Below are positions 28,172 to 38,810 of a stretch of 64,000 nt of DNA, one piece after another. Position 1 is the stretch's first letter; each line of letters begins with the position of its first letter. The notes below the pieces were generated by a model that ran no database searches, was not told where the DNA came from, and saw nothing but the letters and a program-made list of their open reading frames with translations. This DNA comes from Alphaproteobacteria bacterium (GTDB lineage: Bacteria; Pseudomonadota; Alphaproteobacteria; Micropepsales; Micropepsaceae), in the NCBI GenBank assembly GCA_018971835.1, contig JAGWZW010000008.1:1-64000 (forward strand), given 5' to 3'. The position numbers were made by a program, and so were the translations under genes.

Positions 28172-28541
28172 ATCGCTTCAGCCGAGAACGGTGATTTCCG
28201 GACTGCCGCCTCGGGTCCGCGCATACCCCAGCACTGGCGGAAAAAGAACCCATAGGCCGTGCCCGCAACCGGATACGCATCGGACCGCCGGCCCGGCTGG
28301 GCCCCGGTCCCGCCGGCATGGCCCGCCGGTATGGCCCGCCACCCGGCGCGGGCAAGCAGCCGTTACGACCGGGGCACCGCCAAAATCTCACCCATCCACC
28401 GTGATCGAATGGCGCGATTGCCTGGTTCGGAGAGGGCGCCCCAGCCAGACCCGGCTTCACCACAACGGCTTTGATTCTGCCGGCCTTTGATTTTATCGGA
28501 CCATCCTGCGATAGAACCTGCCGTTCCATGAGGATCCCGTC

Positions 28542-29639
28542 ATGACGCCTACGCCCAAACCCGGCATTCTGGACATCGCGCCCTATGTGGGCGGACGTGC
28601 CACCGCGCCCGGCTTGGCCAAAGTCCACAAGCTTTCTTCCAACGAGACGCCGCTGGGGGCGAGCCCCGCCGCGCGCCAAGCCTTCGAGGCGGCCGCCAAG
28701 AACCTGGCGCTTTATCCCGAAGGCAGCGCGCGGCTCCTGCGCGAGGCCATCGCCGCGGCCCACGGGCTCAATGCCGAGCGCATCGTTTGCGGCAACGGTT
28801 CGGATGAGCTTCTGACGCTGCTCGCCAACTGCTATGTGCGGCCCGGCGACGAGGTATTGTTCAGCCAGTACGGCTTTCTTGTCTATCGTATCGCCACGCT
28901 GGCCAACAGCGCGGTGCCGGTGACGGCGCCGGAGAAGAATCTATGCGCCGACGTCGACGCCATGCTCGCCGCGGTGACGCCGAAGACACGCCTGGTTTTC
29001 CTCACCAATCCGAACAACCCGACCGGCAGCTATCTTCCGGTGCAGGAGGTGCGCCGGCTTCACGCCGGGCTGCCACCGTCCACGCTGCTGGTGATCGATG
29101 CGGCCTATGCCGAATATGTCCGCCGCAACGATTACGAAGCCGGCATCGAACTGGTCACGCAATTCGACAACGTGGTGATGACTCGCACCTTCTCGAAGAT
29201 TTACGGCCTTGCCGGCCTGCGCGTGGGCTGGGCTTTCTGCCCGGCCGCGGTGGCCGACGTGCTGAACCGCGTGCGCGGCCCGTTCAACGTTTCGGTGCCG
29301 GCACAGGCCGCGGCCGCGGCCGCAATCGCCGATCATGCCCATGTCGAAACCGCACAGGCGCACAACGCCAAATGGTTGCCCTGGCTGACCGCGAACATCC
29401 GGGCGCTCGGCCTTCGCGTGGATGACAGCGTCGGCAATTTCGTGCTGATCCATTTTGCGGCGGACGGCCCGCACACCGCCGCCAAGGCCGATGCCTTCCT
29501 CACCCGGCATGGGCTGATCCTGCGCAGCGTTGCCAATTACGGCCTGCCGCATGCCTTGCGCCTGACCGTGGGCACGGAAGAAGCCAACCGGCTGGTGGTC
29601 GAAGCGCTGGCCGATTTCCTGCGCGAGACGGCGCCATGA
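28542..29639 (+). CDS. hisC: Histidinol-phosphate aminotransferase
   Basis: [62 protein letters not shown]. Confidence 0.95.
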   Translation: MTPTPKPGILDIAPYVGGRATAPGLAKVHKLSSNETPLGASPAARQAFEAAAKNLALYPEGSARLLREAIAAAHGLNAERIVCGNGSDELLTLLANCYVRPGDEVLFSQYGFLVYRIATLANSAVPVTAPEKNLCADVDAMLAAVTPKTRLVFLTNPNNPTGSYLPVQEVRRLHAGLPPSTLLVIDAAYAEYVRRNDYEAGIELVTQFDNVVMTRTFSKIYGLAGLRVGWAFCPAAVADVLNRVRGPFNVSVPAQAAAAAAIADHAHVETAQAHNAKWLPWLTANIRALGLRVDDSVGNFVLIHFAADGPHTAAKADAFLTRHGLILRSVANYGLPHALRLTVGTEEANRLVVEALADFLRETAP

Positions 29640-30580
29640 CCTTCGATTCCAATCCGTTGTTCGGCAAGCTGACGCTGATCGGCATCGGCCTGATCGGCTC
29701 CGCCATCGCCCATGCGTCGCGCCGCGCGGGGCTCGCTGCGCATATCGCCTGCTACGACCGCAGCGCCGAGGTGCTGGAGACCGTGCGCCGCCTCGGCTAT
29801 GCCGATTCCACCCATGCCGAGTTGGCTGGCGCCGTGCGCGAGGCCGATCTGGTGATCCTGTGCACGCCGGTAGGCAGCTTCGGCGAATTGGCCAGGGAGA
29901 TGGCGCCGCATCTGAAGAACGGCGCGATCGTTTCCGACGTCGGCGGCGTGAAGGCTGCCGTGGTGCGCGATGTCGGCCCGCATGTGCCGGAGGGCGTGCA
30001 TTTCGTCCCGGCCCATCCCATCGCCGGCACTGAACAGTCCGGTCCCGAGGCAGGCTTCGCCGAGCTGTTCGACGGGCGCTGGTGCATCCTCACGCCGCCG
30101 CCGGGCACGGATGCCGCTGCGCTGGAAACCATGAAAGACTTCTGGCACCGCTGCGGCAGCGATGTGGAGATCATGGACCCCAGGCATCATGATCTGGCGC
30201 TGGCCGTCACCAGCCATGTGCCGCACCTCATCGCCTACAACATCGTGGGTACCGCCGACGATCTGGAAACGGTGACCGAAGGCGAAGTGATCAAATACTC
30301 CGCTGGCGGCTTTCGCGACTTCACGCGCATCGCCGCTTCCGATCCCACCATGTGGCGCGACATCTTCCTCAACAATCGGGAAGCGGTGCTGGAAGTGCTG
30401 GCGCGCTTCACCGAGGATCTGAGCCTGCTGCAGCGTGCGATCCGCTGGGGCGACGGCGATACGCTGTTCAACCTCTTCACGCGCACGCGCGCCATCCGCC
30501 GCGGCATCGTCAGCGCCGGCCAGGACAGCGCTGAACCGAACTTTGGCCGCAATCGCCCGAAGCCGGGAGAAAAAAAGTAG
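29636..30580 (+). CDS. tyrC: Prephenate/arogenate dehydrogenase
   Basis: [48 protein letters not shown] overlap with hisC. Confidence 0.94.
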   Translation: MTFDSNPLFGKLTLIGIGLIGSAIAHASRRAGLAAHIACYDRSAEVLETVRRLGYADSTHAELAGAVREADLVILCTPVGSFGELAREMAPHLKNGAIVSDVGGVKAAVVRDVGPHVPEGVHFVPAHPIAGTEQSGPEAGFAELFDGRWCILTPPPGTDAAALETMKDFWHRCGSDVEIMDPRHHDLALAVTSHVPHLIAYNIVGTADDLETVTEGEVIKYSAGGFRDFTRIAASDPTMWRDIFLNNREAVLEVLARFTEDLSLLQRAIRWGDGDTLFNLFTRTRAIRRGIVSAGQDSAEPNFGRNRPKPGEKK

Positions 30581-30581
30581 A

Positions 30582-31607
30582 TCAATACACCGGCTTGAGG
30601 AATCCGGCCGGCGTATCGTCGACATAGGCCAGCCCATCCTTGAAGGCGAGCGTAACCGGCAGCGCAGAGCCTGGGTCGCGCGCTGCGCTACCGGCTTCAG
30701 CCATCACGCCCGTAAGCAGGCTGGTTTGCGGCCCCTTGGCCAGATGGCGGCGCGCCGCCTCCTCGGCCAAAGCCTGATAGCCCGTCACCGTCAGCTTGAT
30801 TTCGCCGGTTGGCCTGTGCGCGCCGTCCAGCATGAGAAGACCGCCGCCTTTCGCATCGGCCTTGCCCCAGGCGATTTCGAGATGATCGACGGAGAGCCCG
30901 CCCTTGTGTGCGCGCCAGGCATCGGCTGCTTTGCGCCAATCGCTGCTGCCGGCGAAGAGGCCATCCCACGGCCCGCCAGGCGCCAGCCTGGCATCGAGGC
31001 GGAAGCGCGATATCACATCGCCCAGTGCGCTGCGCTGCGTCGAAAGCAGATGCAGGTCGCTGGCAGCGGCAACGAGATCCAAGGCGTCAACTTTCGGATC
31101 CTGCCGCAAATGGAGTTCGCCACGCGCGATATCGAAGGCGGGAAGGTGCGCATCGATCAACTCGACATCGAAGCGGTCGAAACGCCCGCTTCGCGAATGC
31201 GCGCTGGCACGCAACAGGCCGGGCAGGAAGGCGAGGCTTTGCGCCTTGCCCGCTGCATCGTGCCAGGAAATCTGCTGTTCGCCCGCGGCCTCGAACACCA
31301 GAGTGGCCGAACTGTAATCGAGCATGTGAAGGGCGAATTTCTGCGTCTGCCAACTGGCCTTGCCATGCGATCCCGCCAGGTCGAGCCTGAGGTTCTTCAG
31401 CACCGCATCGATGCGGAAGGGAAAGCCGCCCAGCGACTCGGAGGTGAAATGCAGCGTCACGCCGGGCGCGACCTCGGCGCCATTCATGGCGTTCAGCTTC
31501 TTGGCGAAGGCCTGCACCGAGACGTTCCAGTAGAGCGCCACGGCCGCGGCCAGCACGACCAGCGCCGCCACCGGCGCATAGAGGAAGAAGCGGTGAGAAT
31601 ATCGCAT
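30582..31607 (-). CDS. DUF2125-domain protein
   Basis: Single N-terminal TM; ALYWNVSVQAFAKKLNAMNGAEVAPGVTLHFTSESLGGFPFRIDAVLKNLRLDL is DUF2125-typical. Confidence 0.85.
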   Translation of the reverse strand: MRYSHRFFLYAPVAALVVLAAAVALYWNVSVQAFAKKLNAMNGAEVAPGVTLHFTSESLGGFPFRIDAVLKNLRLDLAGSHGKASWQTQKFALHMLDYSSATLVFEAAGEQQISWHDAAGKAQSLAFLPGLLRASAHSRSGRFDRFDVELIDAHLPAFDIARGELHLRQDPKVDALDLVAAASDLHLLSTQRSALGDVISRFRLDARLAPGGPWDGLFAGSSDWRKAADAWRAHKGGLSVDHLEIAWGKADAKGGGLLMLDGAHRPTGEIKLTVTGYQALAEEAARRHLAKGPQTSLLTGVMAEAGSAARDPGSALPVTLAFKDGLAYVDDTPAGFLKPVY

Positions 31608-31637
31608 ATCGCAAGTCTATCCGGTTTTTCTGGGAAG

Positions 31638-34004
31638 TCAGCCGCAGCGCGAATAACCGCAGGACACACAGGTATCGCAGCCTTCCAGCTTGACGAGGCT
31701 GGGGCTGGAGCAGCGCGGGCAGGCGCGCGCTGGCGCCCCCTCTGCGGCGATGGCCACCGCTTTCATCTCCGGTGTTGCCTCCTGGCTTTCGCGCGGGGCC
31801 ATGAACCCGATGGCGACGAGATGGCGCTCGATCACCTCGCCGATGGCCGCCAGGAGCGATGGCACATAGCGCCCGCCCGTCCATTGGCCGCCGCGCGGAT
31901 CGAACACGGCCTTCATCTCGTCCACCACGAAGGAGACATCGCCGCCGCGGCGGAACACCGCCGAGATCATGCGCGTCAGCGCCAGCGTCCAGGCATAGGC
32001 TTCCATGTTCTTCGAGTTGATGAAGATTTCGAAGGGTCGGCGGCGGCCATCCTGCACAATGTCGTTGATGGTGATGTAGAAGGCGTGATCGGAATCCAGC
32101 CATTTGATCTTGTAGGTCTGGCCCGGCAGGAGTTCCGGCCTGTCCAGCGGCTTGGTCATGTAGACGACGCCGCCGGCGCGCGCGGCCGAGGCGATGCGCG
32201 GCAGATCGAGCGGCAGCGAGGGTTGCGTACTTTCCTCCGCCGGTTTGCCCGCCGGCTTGGTCTCGGTGGACAGCACCGCGCCCGTCACCATGTTGGGCCG
32301 GTAGGTGGTGCAACCCTTGCAGCCCAGATCATAGGCCTTGAGATAAACGTCCTTGAACGCCTCGAAATCGATATCCGCGGGCACGTTGATGGTTTTCGAG
32401 ATCGAGGAATCGACATGGCGCTGCGCCGCGGCCTGCACCGCCAGGTGATCGTCCGGCGAAATCGTCTGTGCGCTGACGAAATAATCCGGCAACGGCGCCT
32501 CTTCGCCGAATTTGGCGCGGAAGGCGCGACAGGCATAATCGCTCACCGTTTCCTCGCGCCGAGAGCCGTCCGCCATCAGCACCTTGCGCGTATAGGAATA
32601 GGCGAACACCGGCTCGACCCCGCTCGACACATTGTCGGCAAATAGCGAGATCGTGCCGGTGGGCGCGATGGAGGTGACGAGCGCATTGCGGATGCCGTGG
32701 GCCGCGATTTTTTGGCGGATCGCCTGCGGCAGGCGCTGGATGTTGGGCCGGGCCTGATATTTCTCCCGGTCGAACAGCGGGAACGTGCCCTTTTCGGCGG
32801 CCAGATCGGCGGAGGCTTCGTAAGCGGCGTGAGCCAGCACCTCCAGCCAGCGGTCGATCAGCGTGATGCTCTCGGGCGAACCGTAGCGCGCGCGGCAGAA
32901 GATCAGCGCGTCGGCGAGGCCAGTGACGCCCAGCCCGATGCGCCGCTTGGCCTCGGCCTCGGTGCGCTGCTGCGGCAGCGGAAAGCGCGAGATGTCGATC
33001 ACGTCGTCGAGCAGGCGCACGGCGGTTCTGGTCAGCCGGGCCAGTTCGATTTCGTCGAGCGCCGCCTCGTCCTCGAACGGATGCTTCACCAGCTTCGCCA
33101 GGTTGATCGACCCCAGCAGGCAGGCGCCATAGGGCGGCAGCGGTTGTTCGCCGCAGGGGTTGGTGGCCCGGATGGTTTCGCAATAAGAGAGATTGTTCTC
33201 GGCGTTGATGCGATCGATGAAGATCACGCCGGGCTCGGCGTAATCGTAGGTGGCGCGCATGATGCGGTCCCACAGGTCGCGCGCCCGCAGGGTCTTGTAG
33301 ATGCGGTCGTTGAAAACGAGATCCCACAGCGCATCGGCCTTGACCGCGGCGATGAATTCGTCGCTCACCAGCACCGAGAGATTGAACATCGAAAGCCGGC
33401 CGGGCGTCTTCTTGGCTTCGATGAAGTCCTCGATATCGGGATGGTCGCAGGCCAGCGTCGCCATCATGGCGCCGCGGCGGCTGCCCGCGCTCATGATGGT
33501 ACGGCACATCGCGTCCCACACCTCCATGAAGGAGACGGGGCCGGAGGCATCCGCCCCCACGCCCTTCACGCTCGCGCCCTTGGGGCGCAGGGTCGAGAAA
33601 TCGTAGCCGATGCCGCCGCCCTGCTGCAGCGTCAGCGCCGCTTCGCGCAGGTTGGCGAAGATGGCGCCCATGTCGTCGTCGATCCGGCCCATCACGAAGC
33701 AGTTGAAGAGCGTGACGTTGCGGTCGGTGCCCGCGCCGGCAAGGATGCGGCCGGCCGGCAGGAAGCGATGCCCGGCCAGGGCCTGCGCGAAATCGCGCGC
33801 GGCCGCATTGCGGGCCTCTGGCACCTCGGCCTTGGCGGCGGCCAGCGCGACGCGCGCCCAGGTACCGGCCACGTCCTCATCCACGGGCGTGCCGTCCGGC
33901 GCCTTGAGCCGGTATTTCATGTCCCAGATCTGGCGGGAGATATCGTGCATCGCGCCCTGATGGTCCTTTGGGAAACCGTTTGGCCCGCGCCATGCGGGAA
34001 CCAT
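31638..34004 (-). CDS. nrdJ: Adenosylcobalamin-dependent ribonucleoside-diphosphate reductase (class II)
   Basis: ISRQIWDMKYRLKAPDGTPVDE, FNLSVLVSDEF, NPCGEQPLPPYGACLLGSINLAKLV, C-terminal CPRCSSPSLVKLEGCDTCVSCGYSRCG. Confidence 0.96.
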   Translation of the reverse strand: MVPAWRGPNGFPKDHQGAMHDISRQIWDMKYRLKAPDGTPVDEDVAGTWARVALAAAKAEVPEARNAAARDFAQALAGHRFLPAGRILAGAGTDRNVTLFNCFVMGRIDDDMGAIFANLREAALTLQQGGGIGYDFSTLRPKGASVKGVGADASGPVSFMEVWDAMCRTIMSAGSRRGAMMATLACDHPDIEDFIEAKKTPGRLSMFNLSVLVSDEFIAAVKADALWDLVFNDRIYKTLRARDLWDRIMRATYDYAEPGVIFIDRINAENNLSYCETIRATNPCGEQPLPPYGACLLGSINLAKLVKHPFEDEAALDEIELARLTRTAVRLLDDVIDISRFPLPQQRTEAEAKRRIGLGVTGLADALIFCRARYGSPESITLIDRWLEVLAHAAYEASADLAAEKGTFPLFDREKYQARPNIQRLPQAIRQKIAAHGIRNALVTSIAPTGTISLFADNVSSGVEPVFAYSYTRKVLMADGSRREETVSDYACRAFRAKFGEEAPLPDYFVSAQTISPDDHLAVQAAAQRHVDSSISKTINVPADIDFEAFKDVYLKAYDLGCKGCTTYRPNMVTGAVLSTETKPAGKPAEESTQPSLPLDLPRIASAARAGGVVYMTKPLDRPELLPGQTYKIKWLDSDHAFYITINDIVQDGRRRPFEIFINSKNMEAYAWTLALTRMISAVFRRGGDVSFVVDEMKAVFDPRGGQWTGGRYVPSLLAAIGEVIERHLVAIGFMAPRESQEATPEMKAVAIAAEGAPARACPRCSSPSLVKLEGCDTCVSCGYSRCG

Positions 34005-34038
34005 AAATAACCTCGCCAGCAGTTAAAATCAACTATAC

Positions 34039-34053
34039 GTTCTATATATGTTC
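34039..34053 (-). promoter_or_regulatory. Alphaproteobacterial LexA-type SOS box upstream of nrdJ
   Basis: + strand GTTC-TATATAT-GTTC (minus strand GAACATATATAGAAC), exact GAAC-N7-GAAC, 35 bp upstream of the nrdJ start. Confidence 0.72.
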
Positions 34054-34067
34054 TTACAATAACACCG

Positions 34068-34766
34068 TCACGGTTGCGCCAGCAATTTCGCCGTCGCGGT
34101 TTCGATGCGGCTCTCAAGCGTGGCCATGAACTGCCGCCGGTCGAGGCCGGGCGGGATGGCCGGCAGGAACTCGATCACGATGGTGCCGGGCTTCCTGGTG
34201 AAGCCCTGCCAGTAGCGCCCCGAATTGAGCGCCACTGGCACGCAGGGCAGTCCAAGCTGGGTGTAGAGCGCGGCCACGCCCGGCTTGTAGTCCGGCGGCG
34301 CACCCGGCTTCTTGCGCGTGCCCTCGGGGAAGATGACGACGGCGTGGCCACCTGCCACCGCCTCCTTCACCGCCGCGGCCATCTTGCGCAAGGCGGAGGC
34401 GTGGCCCGCGCGGTCGATGGCGATCATGCCCGCCTTCTTCACGAACCAGCCATAGAACGGAATCGCCAGCAGCTCCTTCTTCAGGACGAAACGCGCATCG
34501 TGCAGCAACAGGTAGAGCGCCAGCGTATCCCACATGCTCATATGCTTGGCGGCGACCAGCGCGCCACCCTTCGGCACCTCGCCGCGCACCTCGTAATCCA
34601 GCCCCCCGATGACCTTGAGGCCCCACAGCAGCAGCTTGCACCAGAGCCGCGCGGCGAACAGCGTCGCGGCGGGCGGCATCAGCAGGGCAGGCAGCGCGGC
34701 GATGTGCATCATCACCGAAACCGTGATGAACCAGAGGAAATAGAGCGTCGAGCGCAAAAGGATCAT
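34068..34766 (-). CDS. plsC: 1-acyl-sn-glycerol-3-phosphate acyltransferase (PlsC family)
   Basis: AAKHMSMWDTLAL (HX4D), VIFPEGTRKKPGA; start set at internal ATG overlapping upstream stop. Confidence 0.94.
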   Translation of the reverse strand: MILLRSTLYFLWFITVSVMMHIAALPALLMPPAATLFAARLWCKLLLWGLKVIGGLDYEVRGEVPKGGALVAAKHMSMWDTLALYLLLHDARFVLKKELLAIPFYGWFVKKAGMIAIDRAGHASALRKMAAAVKEAVAGGHAVVIFPEGTRKKPGAPPDYKPGVAALYTQLGLPCVPVALNSGRYWQGFTRKPGTIVIEFLPAIPPGLDRRQFMATLESRIETATAKLLAQP

Positions 34767-35440
34767 GATCGCGGATGGGCGGGAGCGTTGCTGCGGTCGG
34801 AATGGCGCTCGACCGCAGGATCGAGCGTGGGATCGATGGCGTCGCGTTCGCGCGCGGGCAAGAGCGCGGTCAAGGCGAGGCTGGCCAGGTATTTCACATA
34901 TTCGGATTGCAGGAGGCGGAAGGTGCGCGGACGGCGCCACCAATGCGCCGGGTCGATGCCGTCCGGTTCCACCGGATAAGGCTCCAGCCTGACACCGGGC
35001 ATCTCGGCGGCGAATTCGCGCAAGGCCCGCGGCATGTGATAGCTCGCCGTCACGATGATGAGGCGGCGATAGTGATGCGACTTCACCCAGGCGGCCGTTT
35101 CGGCAGCATTGCCGTGGGTGTTGGCGGCGGTGCGGCCGAGGTCGGCGCAGCATTCGAAGCGCGGCCCGCCGTGAACGATCGGCTTGAGTTCGGCCTTGGT
35201 GGTGGTGTTGTTGACCCCGGTGATGAGCAGGCGCCTGCCCACCCCGCGCTCGAACAACGCGACGGCAGTATCGAGCCTTGCTCCGCCGCCCGTCAGCGCC
35301 ACGATGGCATCGGGCTGATCGAGATTCTCGGGCACACGCGGCAAGGCGGCAACGAAAGCGAGAAAGCCCACGCCGTAAAGCACCGCTGCCATCAGCGTCA
35401 CGGCTGGCCAGAAATGCCGACGCTTGCCCGCTTCCGCCAA
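34763..35440 (-). CDS. YdcF family (DUF218/ElyC-SanA-like) protein
   Basis: DAIVALTGGGARLDTAVALFERGVGRRLLITGVN...NTHGNAAETAAWVKSHHYRRLIIVTASYHMPRAL. Confidence 0.93.
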   Translation of the reverse strand: MAEAGKRRHFWPAVTLMAAVLYGVGFLAFVAALPRVPENLDQPDAIVALTGGGARLDTAVALFERGVGRRLLITGVNNTTTKAELKPIVHGGPRFECCADLGRTAANTHGNAAETAAWVKSHHYRRLIIVTASYHMPRALREFAAEMPGVRLEPYPVEPDGIDPAHWWRRPRTFRLLQSEYVKYLASLALTALLPARERDAIDPTLDPAVERHSDRSNAPAHPRS

Positions 35441-35499
35441 AATCCGGCCCTTCTTCCCACTACAAGCGCGCCGAGCTTAGCCCGGAACGCCGCCCGTCT

Positions 35500-36392
35500 T
35501 CAGTAGATTTCGCGCAGCGCCGCCAAGACCGAAAGCCGCGCCGTCACCCAGGCGATGGCACCGGCGCCCAGCGGCACCGCTGCCAGCCAGGGGATCTCCA
35601 GGGCGTGCAGCGTCAGCGGCGGCAGGAAGGACACCGGCTGAACGCCGGCATATTCGAGGCTGCCCGCAATCAGGAACAGCGCCGCTGCCAGTCCCGCGCC
35701 CGCAGCCGCCGCACCTAGCGTCGCCAGCAGGTAATGCCGGTCGAAAGCGCTGGCGATGAAGCGCGCATGGGCCCCCATCTGGTGCAGCAGCGCCACGATC
35801 TCGTGATGTGCTTCAAGGCTGGCGCGGGTGGCGAAGGCCACGATGGCCGCCGTCGCCACGGCGATCAGCGCGAGGATTGCGTAGGCCGACCAGATCACCG
35901 TGTCGGCGAGGCCCCGCAGCCGTGCGATCCAGTGACTGTGATCGTCGAGCACCGAATCGGGTGCGGCCGCCTTGAGCTTCCTGGCCAGCGCCGGGATATC
36001 GACGCGCACACCGGGCATGATGGTGGCGTCGATCATGCGCGGCAGCGGCAGGTCGGCCACCAGCGCGCTCTGGCCCAGCCACGGCTCGACCAGCTTGAGG
36101 ATTTCGCCCTGGCTCAGCGGCGCGGCATGCACGATGCCATCCGTGTTCTGCAAAATGGCAAGCGCGGCGGCGGTTTCGCGCGACAGCGCCGGCTCCGGCG
36201 GGCCCTTGTCCGGCGGCAGCACCTGCACGCTGATGCGCCCCGCCAGCCCGGCGCGCCAGCTATCGGCCGTGCGGTTCGCCACCAGCGAGGCGCCCAGCGC
36301 GAGCGCCGCCAGAAACGCCATCACCGCGATCACCAGATCGAGCGGCGTGGTGCCCTTCTCGCGCGGCATGATGTGAGCCGGCCGGCGTGCAG

Positions 36393-36396
<4 letters not shown>
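35500..36396 (-). CDS. ftsX: Cell division permease FtsX-like
   Basis: FtsX topology, adjacent to and overlapping ftsE. Confidence 0.9.
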
Positions 36397-37064
<668 letters not shown>

Positions 37065-37203
37065 GACGGCGGACCTTAGCGGCACCGGCGGGGCTGACAA
37101 GCGGCAAAGCCTTAATAAATCTTCGCCATACTCACTTATCCGCAGAAGCCGCGCAGCCGGCCAATATTGCGGCGCTTGCACCGATCCGGGTACTTTTAGA
37201 CAA

Positions 37204-37899
37204 ATGATTCTGACCTGTCCCGAATGCGGCACCCGCTACAACGCGAAGGACGAAGCCTTCCTTCCGGCGGGCCGGCGCGTACGCTGCGCCAAATGCGGCC
37301 ATAACTGGCACCAGGCTCCGCCTGAGGCCGAAGCCGGGCCGGCGCCCCGCCCGCAGCCCGAACCCGAAACCCCAAGAGAGCCCGCACCGCAGCCGCGCAG
37401 CTATGCGCCCACGCCCAGCGTTGAGCCCAAGCCAGCCGGCGCCCATCCGAAAAGAGCGCTCGGCCGGCTGGCAGCAGCCGGCGGCTGGCTGGGTCTGGTA
37501 GCCGTGACACTGGTAATCGGCTGGTCGGCAGTCAGCTACCGGCAGAGCGTCGCCGCGATCTGGCCCAAATCGGCCACGCTCTACCGCGCGCTGGGGCTCA
37601 CGGTGAACACGCGCGGACTGGTCTTCGAGGACGTCCGCTATGATCGCCAGAGCGAAGACCATCAGCTAGTGCTGGCGGTCGCCGGCAAGCTCGTCAATGT
37701 CAGCGGCCACGCCGCCTCCGTCCCGCCGATCCGCGGCGTGCTGACCGGGGCGGACGGCCATGAACTCTGTCGCTGGACCTTCAAAACCCAGCAGCCGACG
37801 CTCGGCGCGGGCCAGAGCATGCGGTTCCTGACGCGGCTTTCGAGCCCGCCTGCGGCCGCGCGCCATCTGGAGCTGAGCTTCGCGGAAGCCGGCCGGTGA
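37204..37899 (+). CDS. Zinc-ribbon (MJ0042-type) domain protein with C-terminal DUF3426-like region
   Basis: MILTCPECGTRYNAKDEAFLPAGRRVRCAKCGHNWHQ then TM helix. Confidence 0.88.
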   Translation: MILTCPECGTRYNAKDEAFLPAGRRVRCAKCGHNWHQAPPEAEAGPAPRPQPEPETPREPAPQPRSYAPTPSVEPKPAGAHPKRALGRLAAAGGWLGLVAVTLVIGWSAVSYRQSVAAIWPKSATLYRALGLTVNTRGLVFEDVRYDRQSEDHQLVLAVAGKLVNVSGHAASVPPIRGVLTGADGHELCRWTFKTQQPTLGAGQSMRFLTRLSSPPAAARHLELSFAEAGR

Positions 37900-38414
37900 A
37901 CACGTCACGCCCCATTCTTTATGCCGAAGCAGAGATTGCGGCACGCGTGCGCGCCTTGGCGCATGACATCGCCGGCATGGCCGCGCGGCCAGAGATCATG
38001 GTGCCGGTTCTCACCGGCGCGTTCGTCTTTGCTGCCGATCTGGCGCGCGCCCTAGCCCGCGAGGGGCTGGACCTGCCGGTCGAATTTCTCTGGCTGAGGC
38101 GCTATGGCCTGCACCGCGAAGGCGGCGAGATGAAAGTGCTGGCCGGGCCGGGCGAAACCGTATCGGGCGCGCGCATCCTGCTGATCGACGGCGTGCTCGA
38201 TCACGGCCATACGCTCGCCACCGCGCGCGATCTGCTGCTGAAAGCCGGTGCGGCGGAAGTGACGACGGCCGTGGTGCTGGACAAGCGCCGCGCCGACGCG
38301 CCGGTCACCGCGGATTTTGCGTGTTTCAGCGGCAGCGACGCCTTCGTCGTCGGCTACGGCATGGACGATGCGGGCCTCGGCCGTGGCCTCGCCGACATTA
38401 CCAGCGCCAGTTAG
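37896..38414 (+). CDS. Phosphoribosyltransferase (hypoxanthine/guanine type)
   Basis: ARILLIDGVLDHGHTLATARDLLLKAGAAEV PRPP-loop like; PVLTGAFVFAADLAR. Confidence 0.85.
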   Translation: MNTSRPILYAEAEIAARVRALAHDIAGMAARPEIMVPVLTGAFVFAADLARALAREGLDLPVEFLWLRRYGLHREGGEMKVLAGPGETVSGARILLIDGVLDHGHTLATARDLLLKAGAAEVTTAVVLDKRRADAPVTADFACFSGSDAFVVGYGMDDAGLGRGLADITSAS

Positions 38415-38483
38415 CACCCGTCGCCAGCCGCGCTTGCCACCGGCAATGTTTCCATTTCCGGCCGAACCCGCCATGATGCTCGC

Positions 38484-38810
38484 ATGAGCGCCAGCGAATT
38501 TATCTTCGTCTATTCCACCTTCCCCGATGCCGGCGCCGCCCGCCGCGTGGCCGAGGCACTGGTGGAGGCCAGGCTCGCCGCCTGCGTGAACATCACTGCG
38601 CCGATGCAGTCGGTCTATGAATGGGACGGCAAGCTGCAACACGAAAGCGAAGTGGCCGCCCTCATCAAGACGCGGGCGGAACTTGCGGACGCCGTGATTG
38701 CGGCGGCGCGCCCGCTGCATCCCTACACGGTGCCGTGCTTCCTCAAACTGCCGATCGCCGGCGGCAATGAGGATTACCTCGCCTGGGCACGGGCGCAGAC
38801 CAAGCGCTAG
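38484..38810 (+). CDS. cutA: Divalent cation tolerance protein CutA
   Basis: STFPDAGAARRVAEALVEARLAACVNI, YEWDGKLQHESEVAALIKT. Confidence 0.96.
   Translation: MSASEFIFVYSTFPDAGAARRVAEALVEARLAACVNITAPMQSVYEWDGKLQHESEVAALIKTRAELADAVIAAARPLHPYTVPCFLKLPIAGGNEDYLAWARAQTKR

Noticed and set aside
28167-28490. Short ORFs in the gap before hisC
   Set aside because: No motif, ribosome-binding site or plausible composition; left as unassigned DNA.
30435-32645. 736-aa + strand ORF spanning tyrC end, DUF2125 and nrdJ
   Set aside because: Runs antisense to two well supported genes; low-information His/Arg/Gly-rich sequence.
34031-34060. NrdR box in front of nrdJ
   Set aside because: The TATATAT core looks superficially NrdR-like but does not fit the C-W-ATATAT-W-G spacing; the GTTC-N7-GTTC LexA pattern is exact.
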